A stretch of DNA of 64,000 nucleotides, taken from the NCBI GenBank assembly GCA_033558025.1, contig JAUCEF010000009.1, forward strand, positions 682,001 to 746,000, read 5' to 3'. Position numbers and translations under genes: made by a program. This document shows, in pieces, positions 1 to 11,113 of the stretch (positions are counted from its first letter, which is position 1; the number at the start of each line of letters is the position of its first letter). The stretch comes from Phytophthora sp. 'mugwort' (taxonomy: Eukaryota; Oomycota; Peronosporomycetes; Peronosporales; Peronosporaceae). The notes beneath the pieces were generated by a model. It saw only the letters and a list, made by a program, of their open reading frames with translations, was not told the DNA's origin and searched no databases.

Positions 1-53
1 CGTCTCGCTGGTGTTGATGTGCTAACTCACTTTGGTTTCACGCTGCTGCGCAG

Positions 54-765
54 AGGTGGGCGTGTTGATGAGTTGTGTGCTGTATAAGGGAAAACTAGAG
101 GAGTCCCCGTACAAGAAACTTTTCAACGACAACCGATGGGATAAAATTCACGACGCAGTGATTCGTGCGTGCTGCCGACTTCGTCGTGTGCCGTACCGGT
201 CCTATTTGGAAACGTGGTACGCTAGCTGCTGTAGTATGTATGTCGAATCGTGTGTACAAATCCTAACTAGTTTTTAGCCTGTCAGCAGGTGTGTCTGCAC
301 TTCCCGCTATGCAAAAACTTGTTTCTGTCATGGATAGCAAGCTGGCCGACTGGGTTAATATGGAGGAACTTCCTGTACGTGTTACGATCAAGGAAGGATC
401 CATTCGGTGTAGTAATTGCTTACTTTTCTCATTTTTGCCCATAGGTGGAGATTCCCATTGCGAAAGAGCTTCGTTTCCACAACATGTTCTCTTGCCCAGT
501 CTCTAAGGAAGAAAGTACACCAGAAAATCCACCAATTTTGCTAAAATGCGGCCATGTCATTTGCTGCTCCTGTGTCAAGCGATTCTCCTACAACATGACT
601 CGGTTTGTTGTCCCTTGCAATTAAGTAGATATGTGTGCGTGCAGTCCTGACACCACTTGTTTTGTAATGTTGAATGCTCTTCTGATGAAAATCTACAGGC
701 GATTCAAGTGCCCCACCTGCCCTGTCGAGCAAACCGAAAGTGAAACGCGTAAGCTTTTCTTTTAA
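54..765 (+). CDS. RMD5: RMD5/GID2-like E3 ubiquitin ligase subunit, C-terminal part (5' end outside window)
   Basis: Exons read as 54..233, 289..374, 445..602 and 699..765; all junctions are GT-AG and keep frame. The first 53 bases look like the end of an intron (CTAAC at 21-25, CAG at 51-53). The encoded tail has the family pattern: an SPY...LF segment near the start, SALPAMQKL, then ELPVEIPIAKELRFHNMFSCPVS, followed by a degenerate RING with LKCGHVI, C-x2-C and KCPTCPVEQ, ending in a short LFF tail. RMD5/GID2 is the RING subunit that pairs with GID9/MAEA in the CTLH/GID ubiquitin ligase, which in yeast degrades gluconeogenic enzymes. The LisH-CTLH part lies upstream of the window. The RING spacing is looser than in canonical RINGs, as is normal for this subunit. 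Identity is from remembered family motifs; the first visible exon could extend differently. Confidence 0.82.
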
Positions 766-855
766 GAGTCTACCATGTGACTTCTTGAGCCCCATGAGTG
801 AGTACCTGTAGCCTTGCAGCTTCTGCATGTCCCCTGACTTCATCGATTATCTGCG

Positions 856-1431
856 CTACGCGAGTCGGAAGCGCTTCTCGAATAAATCCATGTCGGTAAT
901 GCTGCTCCTCTTGTTGGTTTTCTTGATGCTTGGTGCCTTATGGGGAAACTTAACCCGTCCTTCGATATTGTATCCACGTGGAGGCCGCACGCTACTCACG
1001 TGGCTCGCTTGTATCCGTTGTGACTTGCATGAAGTTGGTGCAGCAATCTTGTTTTGTGGAGCCGGTATGTTTTTCTGCTGGATCTCCTTGCGGCGTAGGA
1101 CTTCCACTTGTTTTTTTAACCCCTCGATTTCGTGCGTCATATCGTGAGCCAGAAGTTGCAGTGTATTCAAGTCGCTCTGCTGGTCGGATACGAGACTTGT
1201 CATCGCGTTGATCACATTCGTGACATCTCGCTCGTATCTGGCCTGGTGTTGCTTGTTCTGATGGAGGTCTCGATGGACAAGCATTAGAGACTCGTGATCC
1301 TGAGACGATTGGATCCCCACTAAAGACTTTTGGGTTTCCGGCAGGCTTGATGTTGAGCTATATACGGACGCCTGGGATGAGCAGCTTACGATCGGGGCCT
1401 GTGAACCGTCCAGGATGGGTTGTCCTAGCAT
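856..1431 (-). CDS. Hypothetical coiled-coil protein, 191 aa
   Basis: Uninterrupted frame from ATG at 1431 to TAG at 856. I do not recognise a family. Residues 1-50 are Ser/Gln-rich and probably disordered. Residues about 50-120 are charged and heptad-like (hydrophobics in HRDLHQ...VTNVINAMTSLV...LQLLAHDMTHEIEGLKKQVEVLRRKEI), which suggests a coiled coil. The tail is basic (VKFPHKAPSIKKTNKRSS). There are no membrane segments or signal peptide. It converges tail-to-tail with the RMD5 gene, whose stop is 91 bp away, so their 3' UTRs may overlap. The single-exon length and sensible composition make it more likely real than chance, but an additional 5' exon cannot be excluded. Confidence 0.55.
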   Translation of the reverse strand: MLGQPILDGSQAPIVSCSSQASVYSSTSSLPETQKSLVGIQSSQDHESLMLVHRDLHQNKQHQARYERDVTNVINAMTSLVSDQQSDLNTLQLLAHDMTHEIEGLKKQVEVLRRKEIQQKNIPAPQNKIAAPTSCKSQRIQASHVSSVRPPRGYNIEGRVKFPHKAPSIKKTNKRSSITDMDLFEKRFRLA

Positions 1432-1865
1432 TAAGTGCGTCTTCCTCTTCTGATGAGATTTCCAAGTGGCAAGCGAAAAGGAAGTCGTCTTCAGGGTCGA
1501 GTTGCACCTAGCGCAACAAAATCACACCGCCATTACTATTATTTGCATTTAAGGTCTTATAATAATTTTGCTCTTGTACCATTTGCAGTGGATCCAGCAC
1601 CCTTTCCGGAGATCGATGCCACCCACCGCTGCGTCCGTGATTGTCTTCCTCTCGTAGTCGTAGATCTCCACCGGCCAGTGCAAAAGAATTTTGTTTTTCT
1701 TTTTCATAGCTCCCGTCTTCGCCGCAAGTTTCCCCAGGCCGCAAAATGCGGAGTGAGACTGTCAACTCCACGCGCGGAATGCTCTTCAACTTTGTAGTCA
1801 AGAGTGATGGTCGCAGCTTCAACTTCGAGATTTCAGTTGCTAACCGACCCTTCATATAATAGAAA
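1432..1865. other. Unresolved stretch with competing short frames
   Basis: Both strands have short open frames here and none is convincing. On the plus strand, 1746..1859 encodes a 37-residue stretch ending in NFEISVANRPFI directly before the next gene's ATG, with possible AG acceptors upstream (for example 1708-1709). On the minus strand 1508..1894 is open but overlaps the start of the repeat-protein gene on the other strand. A small spliced plus-strand gene is possible. It may equally be the shared upstream region of the coiled-coil gene (-) and the repeat-protein gene (+). Confidence 0.3.
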
Positions 1866-4800
1866 ATGGCGGCGGCGGACGGGGGGCTGAGCATAGCGCA
1901 GGTGGAGGAGGAGCTGCATAGAGCGGAAGCTTACTTGGCGGCAAGCAAGGTGCAGCCCCCTCAATCAGTAGCTGCTCCGTATGAGGCATTCAACGAACGG
2001 ACTGGTGCATCCATCGATAGAGAATGGACTTCACGAAATGAATCGGGACTGGAACATGGTATGTCCTATATCTGAAGCATGGTAGTTTGCTAAAGCAGGA
2101 TTGACAGTGTGTTTCAGATGATTCCAACTTCCGTCGGAAACTGAAGACGCGGCCAGTTCTTTCGGTAAGTTCCTATAGCTTACTGCCTTGCCGACTGATA
2201 AAGAAACTGAGATGGTGGTTGCTTCAGGAAGAACGACGGCGTGAGATTTTGGCGAAATTATCGTCAGAGCGTCAGGCTGCTTTACGTGCCCGCCACATTA
2301 ATGGAGCTATTGCGGGAAATATGGCCGAGAATCAAGTTGGCGAGCCCAATTGGTCGGTGGCAGCATCGTACAGAACACCTGAAGAGCGTCACCAACTCAT
2401 TCAGAAGTTACTCAGCGACAGAAGCATGACATTTAGCTCGGAATCTGTTCCAGTTCAAGATTTGTACCTTGGAGAGGCTCCCGTTAGCCCTATTGACGTT
2501 GAACGAAGGGATGAATTGAGTGATGGATTTCGCCATGAAGTAAATGCGTGCAGTGGTGTACCAAGCGCCGAGTCAGATGACGACGACGAAATATACTATG
2601 CATCGGATATACTAGATAAAGCCACTGCCGCCGACATTCAGCCACGGTCGACGTTCGAGTTCATTTTCGAAGGGGAAGAAGCGCACCAAATGTCGGATCC
2701 TGGACATTCATCGGAAGACTTGCCAAGTCAAATCGAACTCTCGCCGCTGGTTGCAAACAGCAAGGTCGACGCACATAAGCAGGTATCATCTTCGCTATTT
2801 GAAAATATGTTGTCGCAAGAAACAGAAGCATTAGTCAACGATGAAGTCATTCAGAACTCATTTGACGAAGATCACTTCTGCACTGATGCGCCGTGGGAGC
2901 CAATTAACGAACATCAAGTAGAGCACTCTGTGCATTCGAAAGATATCAAACACAATGACCAGCATGACGCAGCAACGAAGAGGCAATCGAACCGAATTGA
3001 TTTCTTAGCGCAGCCCCGAAATCAAACTTTTGCCGAGCGTGAAAAACAGCGAATACTCCTTGAAATGGAGCAGCTTCGCGAATGCACGTTTCGTCCAAAC
3101 GTACTCAAGCATCCTCGATCAATACCGAAAGCTACGGATCTGACACAAGGTAATTTAACTGGTCGTCCTGACACGACTAAATTCCAGTGGCTCACTCTCA
3201 GTCCCCGACAGAAGCTTTTTAGACGTGATGATGATTCAAAAGAGGGCTTCAAGAAGAATGACAGCCAAACTGTTATTCAGAGGTTGCATTTGGATGGAAC
3301 GGTACGCTATGATTCGCGAGAGCGAGCTCGGGAAGCTCTCGAAGCTCAAAAACTCCAAGAGTGTACGTTCCAGCCTAAAATTAATCCAGTGTCTAAGTCG
3401 ATGTTCAGTACGGTTGATTACAAACCAATTCACCACCGAGTTTCAGATCTTCAGCGCGCAAAGGTACGATACACATTATCCTCTTGTTGATCGTTGTTGT
3501 TTCTTAAGCTAACAACAATTCCTATGTGCTAAGGCTGAACACATCGAGCGTATTCGCGAGCAGCTCGATCAAGAAGAATGTGGTCCCCTGTCATTCACCC
3601 CTAATATAAACCCTAAGAGCAGAGAAATCGCAGCAAACAAACGAGAGGCAGAGGCTTTCAACCAGCACACCGTTGCAAAACCCAAATACTGCCAAGTGAC
3701 TGACCGCCTCGCAGATGACGCCGATACGATAGCGGAGAGAAAACTTGCCACCCAGGAGTACTTTGATATGCTAAATGAACAGCCATTTGCACCAAAGATT
3801 AGTGAGACCTCACGGAAAATCGTCGAGCAAAAGCCCGAGTTTAAGATGAACTTCGTTGCGCGACAAGAGTATTTCCAGTCACGTGACCAAGACAAGATGG
3901 AGGCTCTTGAAGAGTTTTGCGATATGGACTATGCTCGAGGAGAGAAGCTGACATTCAAACCAGATATTGGGAATGCAGACGGCGTACTGAAGCATTTGCG
4001 CCCCGACCGGTGCACTGAAAGCAGTCAACAAAAGCTGTATCGGCTCACGTACAATGATCAACGAGCGGCTGAGCTGAAGAAACAACGTCTGCGAGAGAAA
4101 CAATATGCACAATACACCTTCAAGCCAGAAATCAATCCCGTTTCGAAGGCACTAGGCAAATCGTCAACTCTTGACGAGCTCTCACACCCTGTGTTCGATA
4201 GTCAACCTGGCCCAACTGTATCGAAGCGTTCATCTTCACAAGAACAAAGAAGCGGTGATTCATCAGCGTCCAGAGTTGCTTTGCGGCAATATTTTGCGAA
4301 CAAACGCTTTCGATCACGTGTCGCGCTTGAAATGGAGGAAGCAAGTAAAGCTGAATGCACTTTTCAGCCTACTCTTATTGCCTCCAAAAGCCACAATGGT
4401 AGCGCTAGCGCAAGCAAGCTGTACAACAGGGAGCCGCGATCGAGAAAGAAACTTGAGTGGCAGTCAGAAAACCTTCTTCACCTCATTGAAGCGGAGCGTC
4501 AGAAGAAGGCAGACGAGATTGAGGCAAAGCGGAACGCGCAAGAGCTGAAAGAGCTGGAAGAATGCACTTTTCGTCCTAACCTGCAAAAACCAAGGCGGCG
4601 AGGAAAAGAACCAGCAAAGGGATCACCTTCCCCACAGCGGGAAAATTCAGCTGAAGAGGTAAACTAGCAGTTGTACCCTATGCAATGAATCTCTAGCGCT
4701 CTAACTTTTTTCTCGTGCAAACAGAAACCTGTGATTGTTCGCGGACTAGGGCGTTTCCTTGAGCTTCGAGACCTGGCACGAAAGCAGCAAGCAGAGCAAA

Positions 4801-5024
4801 AGCAGCGAGAGCAGAAAGTGTTTGCACCAAACACATCCTACGAGCCGCGTAGCTACACAGTACCGAAACCATTCAAGCTTTCTGAATCCAGCAAAGACTC
4901 ACTTCGGCGACGACTAAAGGTGCGTGAGGAAATGCGAGCCAAAGAGCGCGAGGAATGCACGTTCAGACCCCAGACTGTGTCATCACAGAGTCGCCGTGTC
5001 CTGCAGAACATGCTGAACAACTGA
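1866..5024 (+). CDS. 966-aa protein with about ten EC(T/S)F-x-P repeats
   Basis: Five exons: 1866..2058, 2118..2164, 2228..3463, 3534..4658, 4725..5024. All have GT-AG borders in phase and together encode 966 residues. The N-terminal third is acidic and low-complexity. From about nucleotide 3070 onward a module recurs every 30-90 residues: a basic, heptad-like helix (R/K-E-R-E) followed by ECTF(R/Q)P or a decayed version (ECTFRPN, ECTFQPKINPVSK, FTPNINPKS, FAPKIS, FKPDI, TFKPEINPVSK, ECTFQPT, ECTFRPNL, FAPNT, ECTFRPQ). No signal peptide or membrane segment is seen. I know this motif style from large protist proteins thought to be cytoskeletal or flagellar, but I cannot name a family, and a role in zoospore flagella is only a guess. 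Frame and start are strongly supported. Confidence 0.85.
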
Positions 5025-5173
5025 GTTAGAATTATGAGCAGATTTTGCTCTCCTGGTAATATGTCGAGAAGATCACGCGTACACAAAAAAAATCGATGGT
5101 GCGCTCCAAGCAGCACATATTATAGCGCGAAACAATGACTTACTACTAACGTTGTTTATTGATTCGGAAATAG

Positions 5174-6172
5174 TTAGTTTATTGACACGTCGAATGACCA
5201 CTGGTTTGCCATGAAGGCAGGCCGCCGACACAGCGGACAGGTGGTGCTGGTGTTGAACCAGTCGATGACGCAGTCTTCATGGAACTGGTGCGAGCATGGG
5301 AGCTTCACCATTCTGTCCCCAATGACATCCGTTTCCTCTTCTTCCGAGTCATAATCGTTAAGACAGATGCAACAAGTGCGGTCCTTGCAGTCCGACGTAG
5401 CGTTTGGCTCGACTTCTACATCTTCCAGGGCCAGTACCGCAGCAGTCTGGCGACGGTTGATCTCCTTCTGTTGAGGAGGGATGACCATGAAACCTTCCAG
5501 CACCTGCAGAATTTCGTTGAGGTTCGAGAAGGCCCGCGTGTTACGTGACTGCGTGTCGTGCAGGAAAACGGAGATGTCCGTGTACGCGTCCAGCACTTTG
5601 CGTACGAACTGCTGCAGCTTCGTGCGCCGCTCCTTGATGATTGCGACGGTGTCACAGCGCATGTGCTTGCGCGGAAAGGTGGGGATCTCGAGCGCCGGTA
5701 GCAACAGCGCCGTCGCAAGCGCAAATTCCTTGCAATGCGTCCGCTCCGTGTCGCTGCGGAACTGCAGATCCCACTTCTCGAAGAGCTTGAGCAGTGTCTG
5801 GCGAAAGTAGAAGAACTCCGAATATCGCTTTATGAGCGTCCACTCGCCGGCGTCGGCGCAGCGGGCAGTGCTGCGGATCTGGAGCTTGTAGATGGTGAAC
5901 TTTATGGTCTCGTAGTGCAACACGGCGGTCAGCGTGTTCGTCTGGATCTCCATCTTGTCCATGTCGTGGTGACGCGCTTTGAGCAAGCGGCGAGACGGGC
6001 CGTCTAGCTCGTCGATGGCTAGCGGTGAGGCTGTAGCGCTCACGGTGGGGCTAGCGAGGAGGTAGGATTGGGACGGTATCATAACGAGGTAATGGTGGAT
6101 CTCGGTATTGAGGCGGAGCCACTTGAGACGGAGGCGGCGAATTGAGAAGTAAAGGCTGCTGTGGCGGTGCAT
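5174..6172 (-). CDS. PX domain - RING-H2 finger protein (putative membrane-targeted E3 ligase)
   Basis: Single exon, 332 aa. Residues about 80-215 read as a phox-homology domain (FTIYKLQIRS, WTLIKRYSEFFYFRQTL, then a Pro-containing PTFPRKH segment and a C-terminal helix), which would bind phosphoinositides on endosomal membranes. Residues about 268-315 are a textbook RING-H2: C-x2-C (CCIC), CSHQFHEDC giving C-x-H-x2-H-x2-C, and CPLC. A short tail ends in FDVSIN. The first ATG is at 6172; a second at 6082 would drop 30 residues that look basic and mitochondrial-like, so the true start is uncertain. It converges with the repeat-protein gene (stop to stop about 150 bp). The PX-RING pairing suggests ubiquitination of cargo on endosomes (inference). 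Confidence 0.85.
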   Translation of the reverse strand: MHRHSSLYFSIRRLRLKWLRLNTEIHHYLVMIPSQSYLLASPTVSATASPLAIDELDGPSRRLLKARHHDMDKMEIQTNTLTAVLHYETIKFTIYKLQIRSTARCADAGEWTLIKRYSEFFYFRQTLLKLFEKWDLQFRSDTERTHCKEFALATALLLPALEIPTFPRKHMRCDTVAIIKERRTKLQQFVRKVLDAYTDISVFLHDTQSRNTRAFSNLNEILQVLEGFMVIPPQQKEINRRQTAAVLALEDVEVEPNATSDCKDRTCCICLNDYDSEEEETDVIGDRMVKLPCSHQFHEDCVIDWFNTSTTCPLCRRPAFMANQWSFDVSIN

Positions 6173-6855
6173 TAGGAGACATAAGAGCGTGCTTCAACCC
6201 TGTGACATTTCATTGGAGTCATTTCAGCCAATAACTTGGAGAAATAAGAAAAAGAATCCCAATCAAAACGACGTATTTTGAGCATATTTAGTTTAAGTAT
6301 GTTTTCTTTTTTTAGGGGGAGATGAGCCGAGCGTGGTTATGCAACGCACGATCGTAGATAGCCAGCCATTCCCGCGACGTGGTGAGGAATCAACGGCGCG
6401 CCTCCAGCTTCGTCCAACGTCGAGCCCTCTGTCTTTCAGCGATCTTGGGGTCCGCAAGCTGAGACCGTCATCAGTTCAACCACTTAAGCGGCGTCTTATA
6501 TCCTAGCATCGCTTGTCTCCTAGCGCTCCGGAAACAGTAATACTGCACTGACAGGGCCAGTATGAAAGCGAGGTCAGGAACATACTGATATTTCGAAGCA
6601 GTACATTTACCCCCCCCCCCCCCCCCCAACCCAATGTACTGCGTCCAATAAATTACTAAAGAACACTATTCAGGATCCGACCAAAGTCGGCAGTGCATGT
6701 TGCAGTTGTATTTGCAAAGAAAGGCATGTACCTCCTCCAAGTCCAAGCGTCGAACTTCGACTCAAGGGCAGTGTAAACCATGTTATGACGTTCGGTATCG
6801 CCTTACATTGACTGATATCATTATTCAATACGTCGCCGATCTCAGTCGCCTACGC
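6173..6855. other. Intergenic region with C18 tract inside a short inverted repeat
   Basis: No supported gene. It is the upstream region of the PX-RING gene (-) and the 3' flank of the APH-acyl-CoA dehydrogenase gene (-). A run of 18 C (6610-6627) sits between a perfect 10-bp inverted repeat, GCAGTACATT at 6598-6607 and AATGTACTGC at 6633-6642. The plus-strand frame 6697-7194 is antisense to the dehydrogenase gene. Confidence 0.6.
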
Positions 6856-9264
6856 TTACAGCTTCGAGTGGCTCAGCTCGAGCTTGGCGACGGTGCGCAT
6901 GTGCACCTCGTCCGGCCCATCGGCGATACGCAGCGTCCGAAGAGCTGCATACAAGTACGACAGAATAAAGTCCTGACCCACGCCAGCAGCGCCGTGGATC
7001 TGGATGGCGCGGTCACACACGTCCAGTGCCATGTTGGGTGCCACGATCTTGATCATGGCGATGGCTTGCTGTGCGACCTTGTTGCCGCGTTTGTCCATCT
7101 GGTGTGCGGCCTGCAGTGTAAGCAGACGTGCGCTGTCCACCTCGCAGCGCGACTTGGCAATCTGAGAGCATACAAGCGGGTTCTCGGCCAGTAGCTGTTT
7201 GAACGCCGTGCGGGTCTTGGCTCGCTGCACCATCAGCTCGAGGCAGCGCTCCGCAGCACCAATCGTGCGCATGCAGTGGTGAATACGGCCAGGTCCGAGA
7301 CGCGCCTGTGCGATCTCAAAGCCGCGACCTTCACCGAGCAATACGTTACTGAACGGGACACGAACATCTTTGAACAACATCTCCATGTGTCCGTGCGGTG
7401 CATCATCGTAGCCAAACACGTGCATGGGCTTGACAACCTGCACACCCGACGCGTCCATGGGAACCAGGATCATTGACTGCTGCTTGAACACGCTCTCGTT
7501 CGCCCGCTCGACGTGCTTGCCCATAAGCACAATAATTTTGCAACGCGGGTCACCCGCTCCCGATATGTAGAATTTGTGACCGTTAATCACATACTCCTGA
7601 CGCTCTTCGTCACGCATAATGCTGGTTTCGATGTTCGTCGCGTCAGAGGATGCAACACGCTTTTCGGTCATAGCAAAGCATGAACGGATCTCCCCTTTTA
7701 GCAGTGGCACGAGCCACTTGTGCTTCTGTTCCACTGTGCAGAAGCGTGTGAGAATTTCCATGTTGCCAGTGTCTGGTGCCGAGCAGTTGAAAACCTCCGG
7801 CGCCAACACAATCGAGCGTCCCATCACTTCGCACATGAGTCCGTACTCGAGGTTGGTCAGATCTCCGCCATAATTCACATCGGGGCCCTTTCCATCGAGT
7901 GCAGGCACCACACACTCTGGCAGAAAGAGGTTCCAGAGTCCCAGCGTCTTGGCTTCGGCCTTGAGCTCCTCAATGATAGGCGGCACAACATCCCACACAC
8001 GACCTTCTTCACGAGCCTTGGCAATTTGAGCAATGTGTACATTCTCAGCAGGGTACACGCGGCTCTGGCAGAACTTCAACAGCTTTTTGTAGATCTGCAG
8101 CGCGTGTGGACGGATCGGGAACGGCAAAATGTGCTCCAGCTCAGGCTCTGGGTAAATGTCCGCTGACGCATCCATGATATCGTCGCTCATGGCCAGTAGT
8201 CGGTCCATTGTAGTCTTTGCACATGCAGCATTGGCCGATGAGGCGTTGCCCAGTAATGCACGGGCGTACACGCCGTGGCAGATAGCCGCAAAGCGGTACA
8301 CGATCATACCCATGAAGAAGTTCCACGTCTGCGTGCTAAGCGGAAAGCGACTGGCACGACGGCAATAGCCGAGCAGCAAGTCGCTCTCAGATGGGATACC
8401 CAGCTTCTTCAGTGGAGCATCCGATAGTCCGGGGGTCATGATGGTGTTGGAATTGTCAGTGGGTAGTCTGTAAGCCGAGGCGAGCGTAGCCACGTCAGCG
8501 AATGGGTTGCCAATAGTGCAAAGCTCCCAGTCTAGAATTGCCAGTACTCTCGGCTCCGTCGGGTGGAAAATCATGTTGTCAATACGGAAATCTCCGTGAA
8601 CAATACTTGCCCCTCCTTCAGCGTTGGTCGTTACCTTCTCGGCCTCGTCAGCGTTCTGCTCCAGCCAGTGTTGCAGTTGGGTCATCCTTGGGTTCTCCTT
8701 GACACCGGCTTCGGCGAATACCTTGTGGCCGCCCTGCACCTGCCGACTCCAGCGCGCCACCACGCGATGGCAGTACTTCTCGGGGCGGCCAAAGTCCGCC
8801 AGCCCAATCATCTTGTAATCCAGCTCGTGCAACTTGACCAGTGCGTCCACCGCTGAGCTGTACATAGCGTAGCGGTACATGGGCTTGATACCGGGTAGCG
8901 ACGGGTCCTGGAAGATGCGGCCGTGCACGTACTCCATGAGGTAGAAGGCGGTGCCGATGACCTTGGGGTCCTCGCACAGCAGCACAGCGCGCGGAACGGG
9001 CACCTCCGTGTGCTCTAGCGCCTCCAGCACGCGGTACTCGCGCTCCACGGCGTGCGCCGAGGGAAGGATCTTGCCGTGCGGCTTCTTGCGCAGCACCCAC
9101 TTGGCGCCCGAGCCAGCCATGACCACGAGATACGTGGGGTTCGACTGGCCATGCTGGAACTGGCGAATGGACTCGATGGCGCCGTGCGATGCGCCCAGCC
9201 GCGAGTGGATGTAGGCCGTCAATGCGGAGGCGTCTAACGCCTGGCGAACGTCTTGCTGCGTCAT
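6856..9264 (-). CDS. ACAD11: ACAD10/11-like fusion: aminoglycoside-phosphotransferase domain + acyl-CoA dehydrogenase, peroxisomal
   Basis: Single exon, 802 aa from ATG at 9264. The open frame continues nine codons upstream only from a GTG, and CTAG at the edge suggests a 5'-UTR intron. Residues about 25-350 form an APH/choline-kinase fold: [17 protein letters not shown], catalytic loop [10 protein letters not shown], then [13 protein letters not shown]. Residues about 385-800 are an acyl-CoA dehydrogenase: ETGNM-type entry ([11 protein letters not shown]), [33 protein letters not shown], and the C-terminal helical domain with [12 protein letters not shown] and IADGPDEVH. The protein ends in SKL, a canonical type 1 peroxisomal targeting signal, so it should act in peroxisomes. 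Animal ACAD11 oxidises long-chain and 4-hydroxy acyl-CoAs, the kinase domain acting on the 4-hydroxyl. It lies upstream of a second dehydrogenase on the same strand. Confidence 0.93.
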   Translation of the reverse strand: MTQQDVRQALDASALTAYIHSRLGASHGAIESIRQFQHGQSNPTYLVVMAGSGAKWVLRKKPHGKILPSAHAVEREYRVLEALEHTEVPVPRAVLLCEDPKVIGTAFYLMEYVHGRIFQDPSLPGIKPMYRYAMYSSAVDALVKLHELDYKMIGLADFGRPEKYCHRVVARWSRQVQGGHKVFAEAGVKENPRMTQLQHWLEQNADEAEKVTTNAEGGASIVHGDFRIDNMIFHPTEPRVLAILDWELCTIGNPFADVATLASAYRLPTDNSNTIMTPGLSDAPLKKLGIPSESDLLLGYCRRASRFPLSTQTWNFFMGMIVYRFAAICHGVYARALLGNASSANAACAKTTMDRLLAMSDDIMDASADIYPEPELEHILPFPIRPHALQIYKKLLKFCQSRVYPAENVHIAQIAKAREEGRVWDVVPPIIEELKAEAKTLGLWNLFLPECVVPALDGKGPDVNYGGDLTNLEYGLMCEVMGRSIVLAPEVFNCSAPDTGNMEILTRFCTVEQKHKWLVPLLKGEIRSCFAMTEKRVASSDATNIETSIMRDEERQEYVINGHKFYISGAGDPRCKIIVLMGKHVERANESVFKQQSMILVPMDASGVQVVKPMHVFGYDDAPHGHMEMLFKDVRVPFSNVLLGEGRGFEIAQARLGPGRIHHCMRTIGAAERCLELMVQRAKTRTAFKQLLAENPLVCSQIAKSRCEVDSARLLTLQAAHQMDKRGNKVAQQAIAMIKIVAPNMALDVCDRAIQIHGAAGVGQDFILSYLYAALRTLRIADGPDEVHMRTVAKLELSHSKL

Positions 9265-9700
9265 GGAGAGCGAGGAACACTTAGGCAGCACCTAGACAAT
9301 CACGAAATGAAGTTTGCAAAAGCTGCAATCAGATATATGCAATTGTATATACCTTTAAGAATTTTTAATATTTGATAAAAAGAACCAGATTAAATGTTGC
9401 TGGTATCAATTTAACAGAATCACGAAGCAAAGGATGGGATGCAGTAGTAAAAGATGATGTCTTGTAGAATATCGTTATAAGGATACTTTAGGTTGAACTG
9501 TTGCTGGTATTGCGTAAACCGTTTGGCGGGTCAACTTCAACGTGGCAAAAGCTTGCTTACGTTGAATGGCGACGAGGTGAGACCGACGTGCTGGGGGCAA
9601 CGACAGGTGGCTCTAAAGCAGTGTGTTTGACATCATTTGAATTGAGTTACGGGTGCGTATTCTGTTTGAAGCTAGCGCTTGTTGTTGACGTCGAGGGTCT
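9265..9700. other. Intergenic, promoter side of the APH-acyl-CoA dehydrogenase gene
   Basis: AT-rich, no supported gene. It lies between the start of the fusion dehydrogenase (-) and the stop of the short-chain dehydrogenase (-). On the minus strand a GTATAT donor near 9350 and the CTAG acceptor near 9293 could delimit a 5'-UTR intron. The plus-strand frame 9501-9704 has no coding character. Confidence 0.5.
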
Positions 9701-11113
9701 TTAATTGGTCTCGTTGAACTCCTTGTTGAGCGCGCCGCCAATGACAAGGTGCATGATTTCGGACGTGCCCTCGTAGATCTCAGTGATACGTGCGTCGCGG
9801 TAGTAGCGCTCGGCGGGCATCTCCGACACGTAACCCATGCCGCCGAGCACCTGGATGGCTTGGTGGGAGCACATGGTGGCGGCCTCGGACGCCTTGAGCT
9901 TCGCCATGGCCGCCAGCTTCGTAAACGATCTACCGGCGTCCTTCTCCACTGCAGCTTTCCATGTCAGCAGACGCGCGGCCTCGATCTCCGTGGCCATCGT
10001 CGACAGCTTGGTTTGGATGATAGGGTTCTTGGCCAGAGGCACGCCGAACGTCTTGCGGGACTGGGCGTATGCGATAGCGCAGTCGAATGACGCTTGAGCA
10101 ATGCCCAGCGCCTGTGAGGCAATACCGATGCGGCCAGAATCCAGTGTGATCATAGCGATCTTGAATCCATCTCCTTCCTTACCGAGAAGGTTCTTCTTGG
10201 GGACCTCGACGTCCTCAAAAATGAGGTTTCCCGTGCTAGACGCGCGGATACCCAGTTTGTCCTCCTTCTTGCCGAGCGAGAAGCCAGGAGCATCGGTAGG
10301 CACGAGGAAGGCACTGATGCCTTTGTGCTTGAGAGATTTGTCCGTAGTAGCAAACACAATCGCCTGGTCAGCGTCATGGGCATTGGTGATCCAGGCCTTA
10401 GTACCGTTGAGCACGTATCCCTCGTCAGTAGCGCGTGCCGTGGTCGAAGCAGCACCTGCGTCACTGCCGTTGCCTGGCTCGCTCAGTCCGAAGCAGCCCA
10501 GCTTCTCTCCGCTAGCGAAGGGTGTCAAGTGCTCATCCTTTTGCTCCGGAGTACCGAACTTGTCCAGTGGTGCACAATACAGCGACTACAATTCAACAGA
10601 AAACACTCACGGCATTGTCAGCCTCAGCTCTCATCAGCCAGCATCTCCAACCTCTGCAGACTTACGTTATTAACAGACATGATGACGCCCGTGGACGCGC
10701 AACCGCGACTGATCTCCTCCATGGCGATGGCGTAGGCGAGGTAATCCAGGCCTGCGCCTCCGTACTCGTCGTTGATAGCGACGCCCATGAGCCCCATCGC
10801 GCCGAGCTCCTTCACCTGTTGGGCCGGAAACTTGTGATCCTTGTCCAGCTCTCCGGCAATAGGCTTGAGGTTCTTGGCCGCATACTGCTGACACATATCG
10901 CGCAGCATAGCGTGCTCCTCCGGCAACGTCGACAGGAAGCCAATGGAGCGTGTCTGTAAGCGTCTGCGATGTGCAATCCCCCATACGACCCGTCAGAATT
11001 GGCGCAGAGGTGCAAATCGCCGTCTAAAAGACTGAAATTAGTAAGGAAGATAGCTGCAAGACGTACACATGCTTAATAACGGTAGAGGCACGCTGCAGAG
11101 GCTTAGAGAGCAT
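9701..11113 (-). CDS. ACADS: Short-chain acyl-CoA dehydrogenase, mitochondrial
   Basis: Exons on the minus strand: 11069..11113, 10666..10953, 9701..10585, giving 405 aa. The junction SVNN/SLYCAP (intron 10586-10665) is certain; the first intron (10954-11068, GTGTAC donor) is the simplest in-frame choice but an extra small exon is possible. The N-terminus [21 protein letters not shown] is basic, without acids, a mitochondrial presequence. The body follows animal SCAD closely: [33 protein letters not shown] substrate loop ([15 protein letters not shown]), [19 protein letters not shown], and [18 protein letters not shown] carrying the catalytic Glu. It catalyses FAD-dependent alpha,beta-dehydrogenation of C4-C6 acyl-CoAs in beta-oxidation, passing electrons to ETF. 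It has the same orientation as the peroxisomal fusion dehydrogenase. Confidence 0.93.

Noticed and set aside
9265..9291. Nine extra N-terminal codons of the fusion dehydrogenase
   Set aside because: They begin at GTG, and an intron acceptor (CTAG) directly precedes them.
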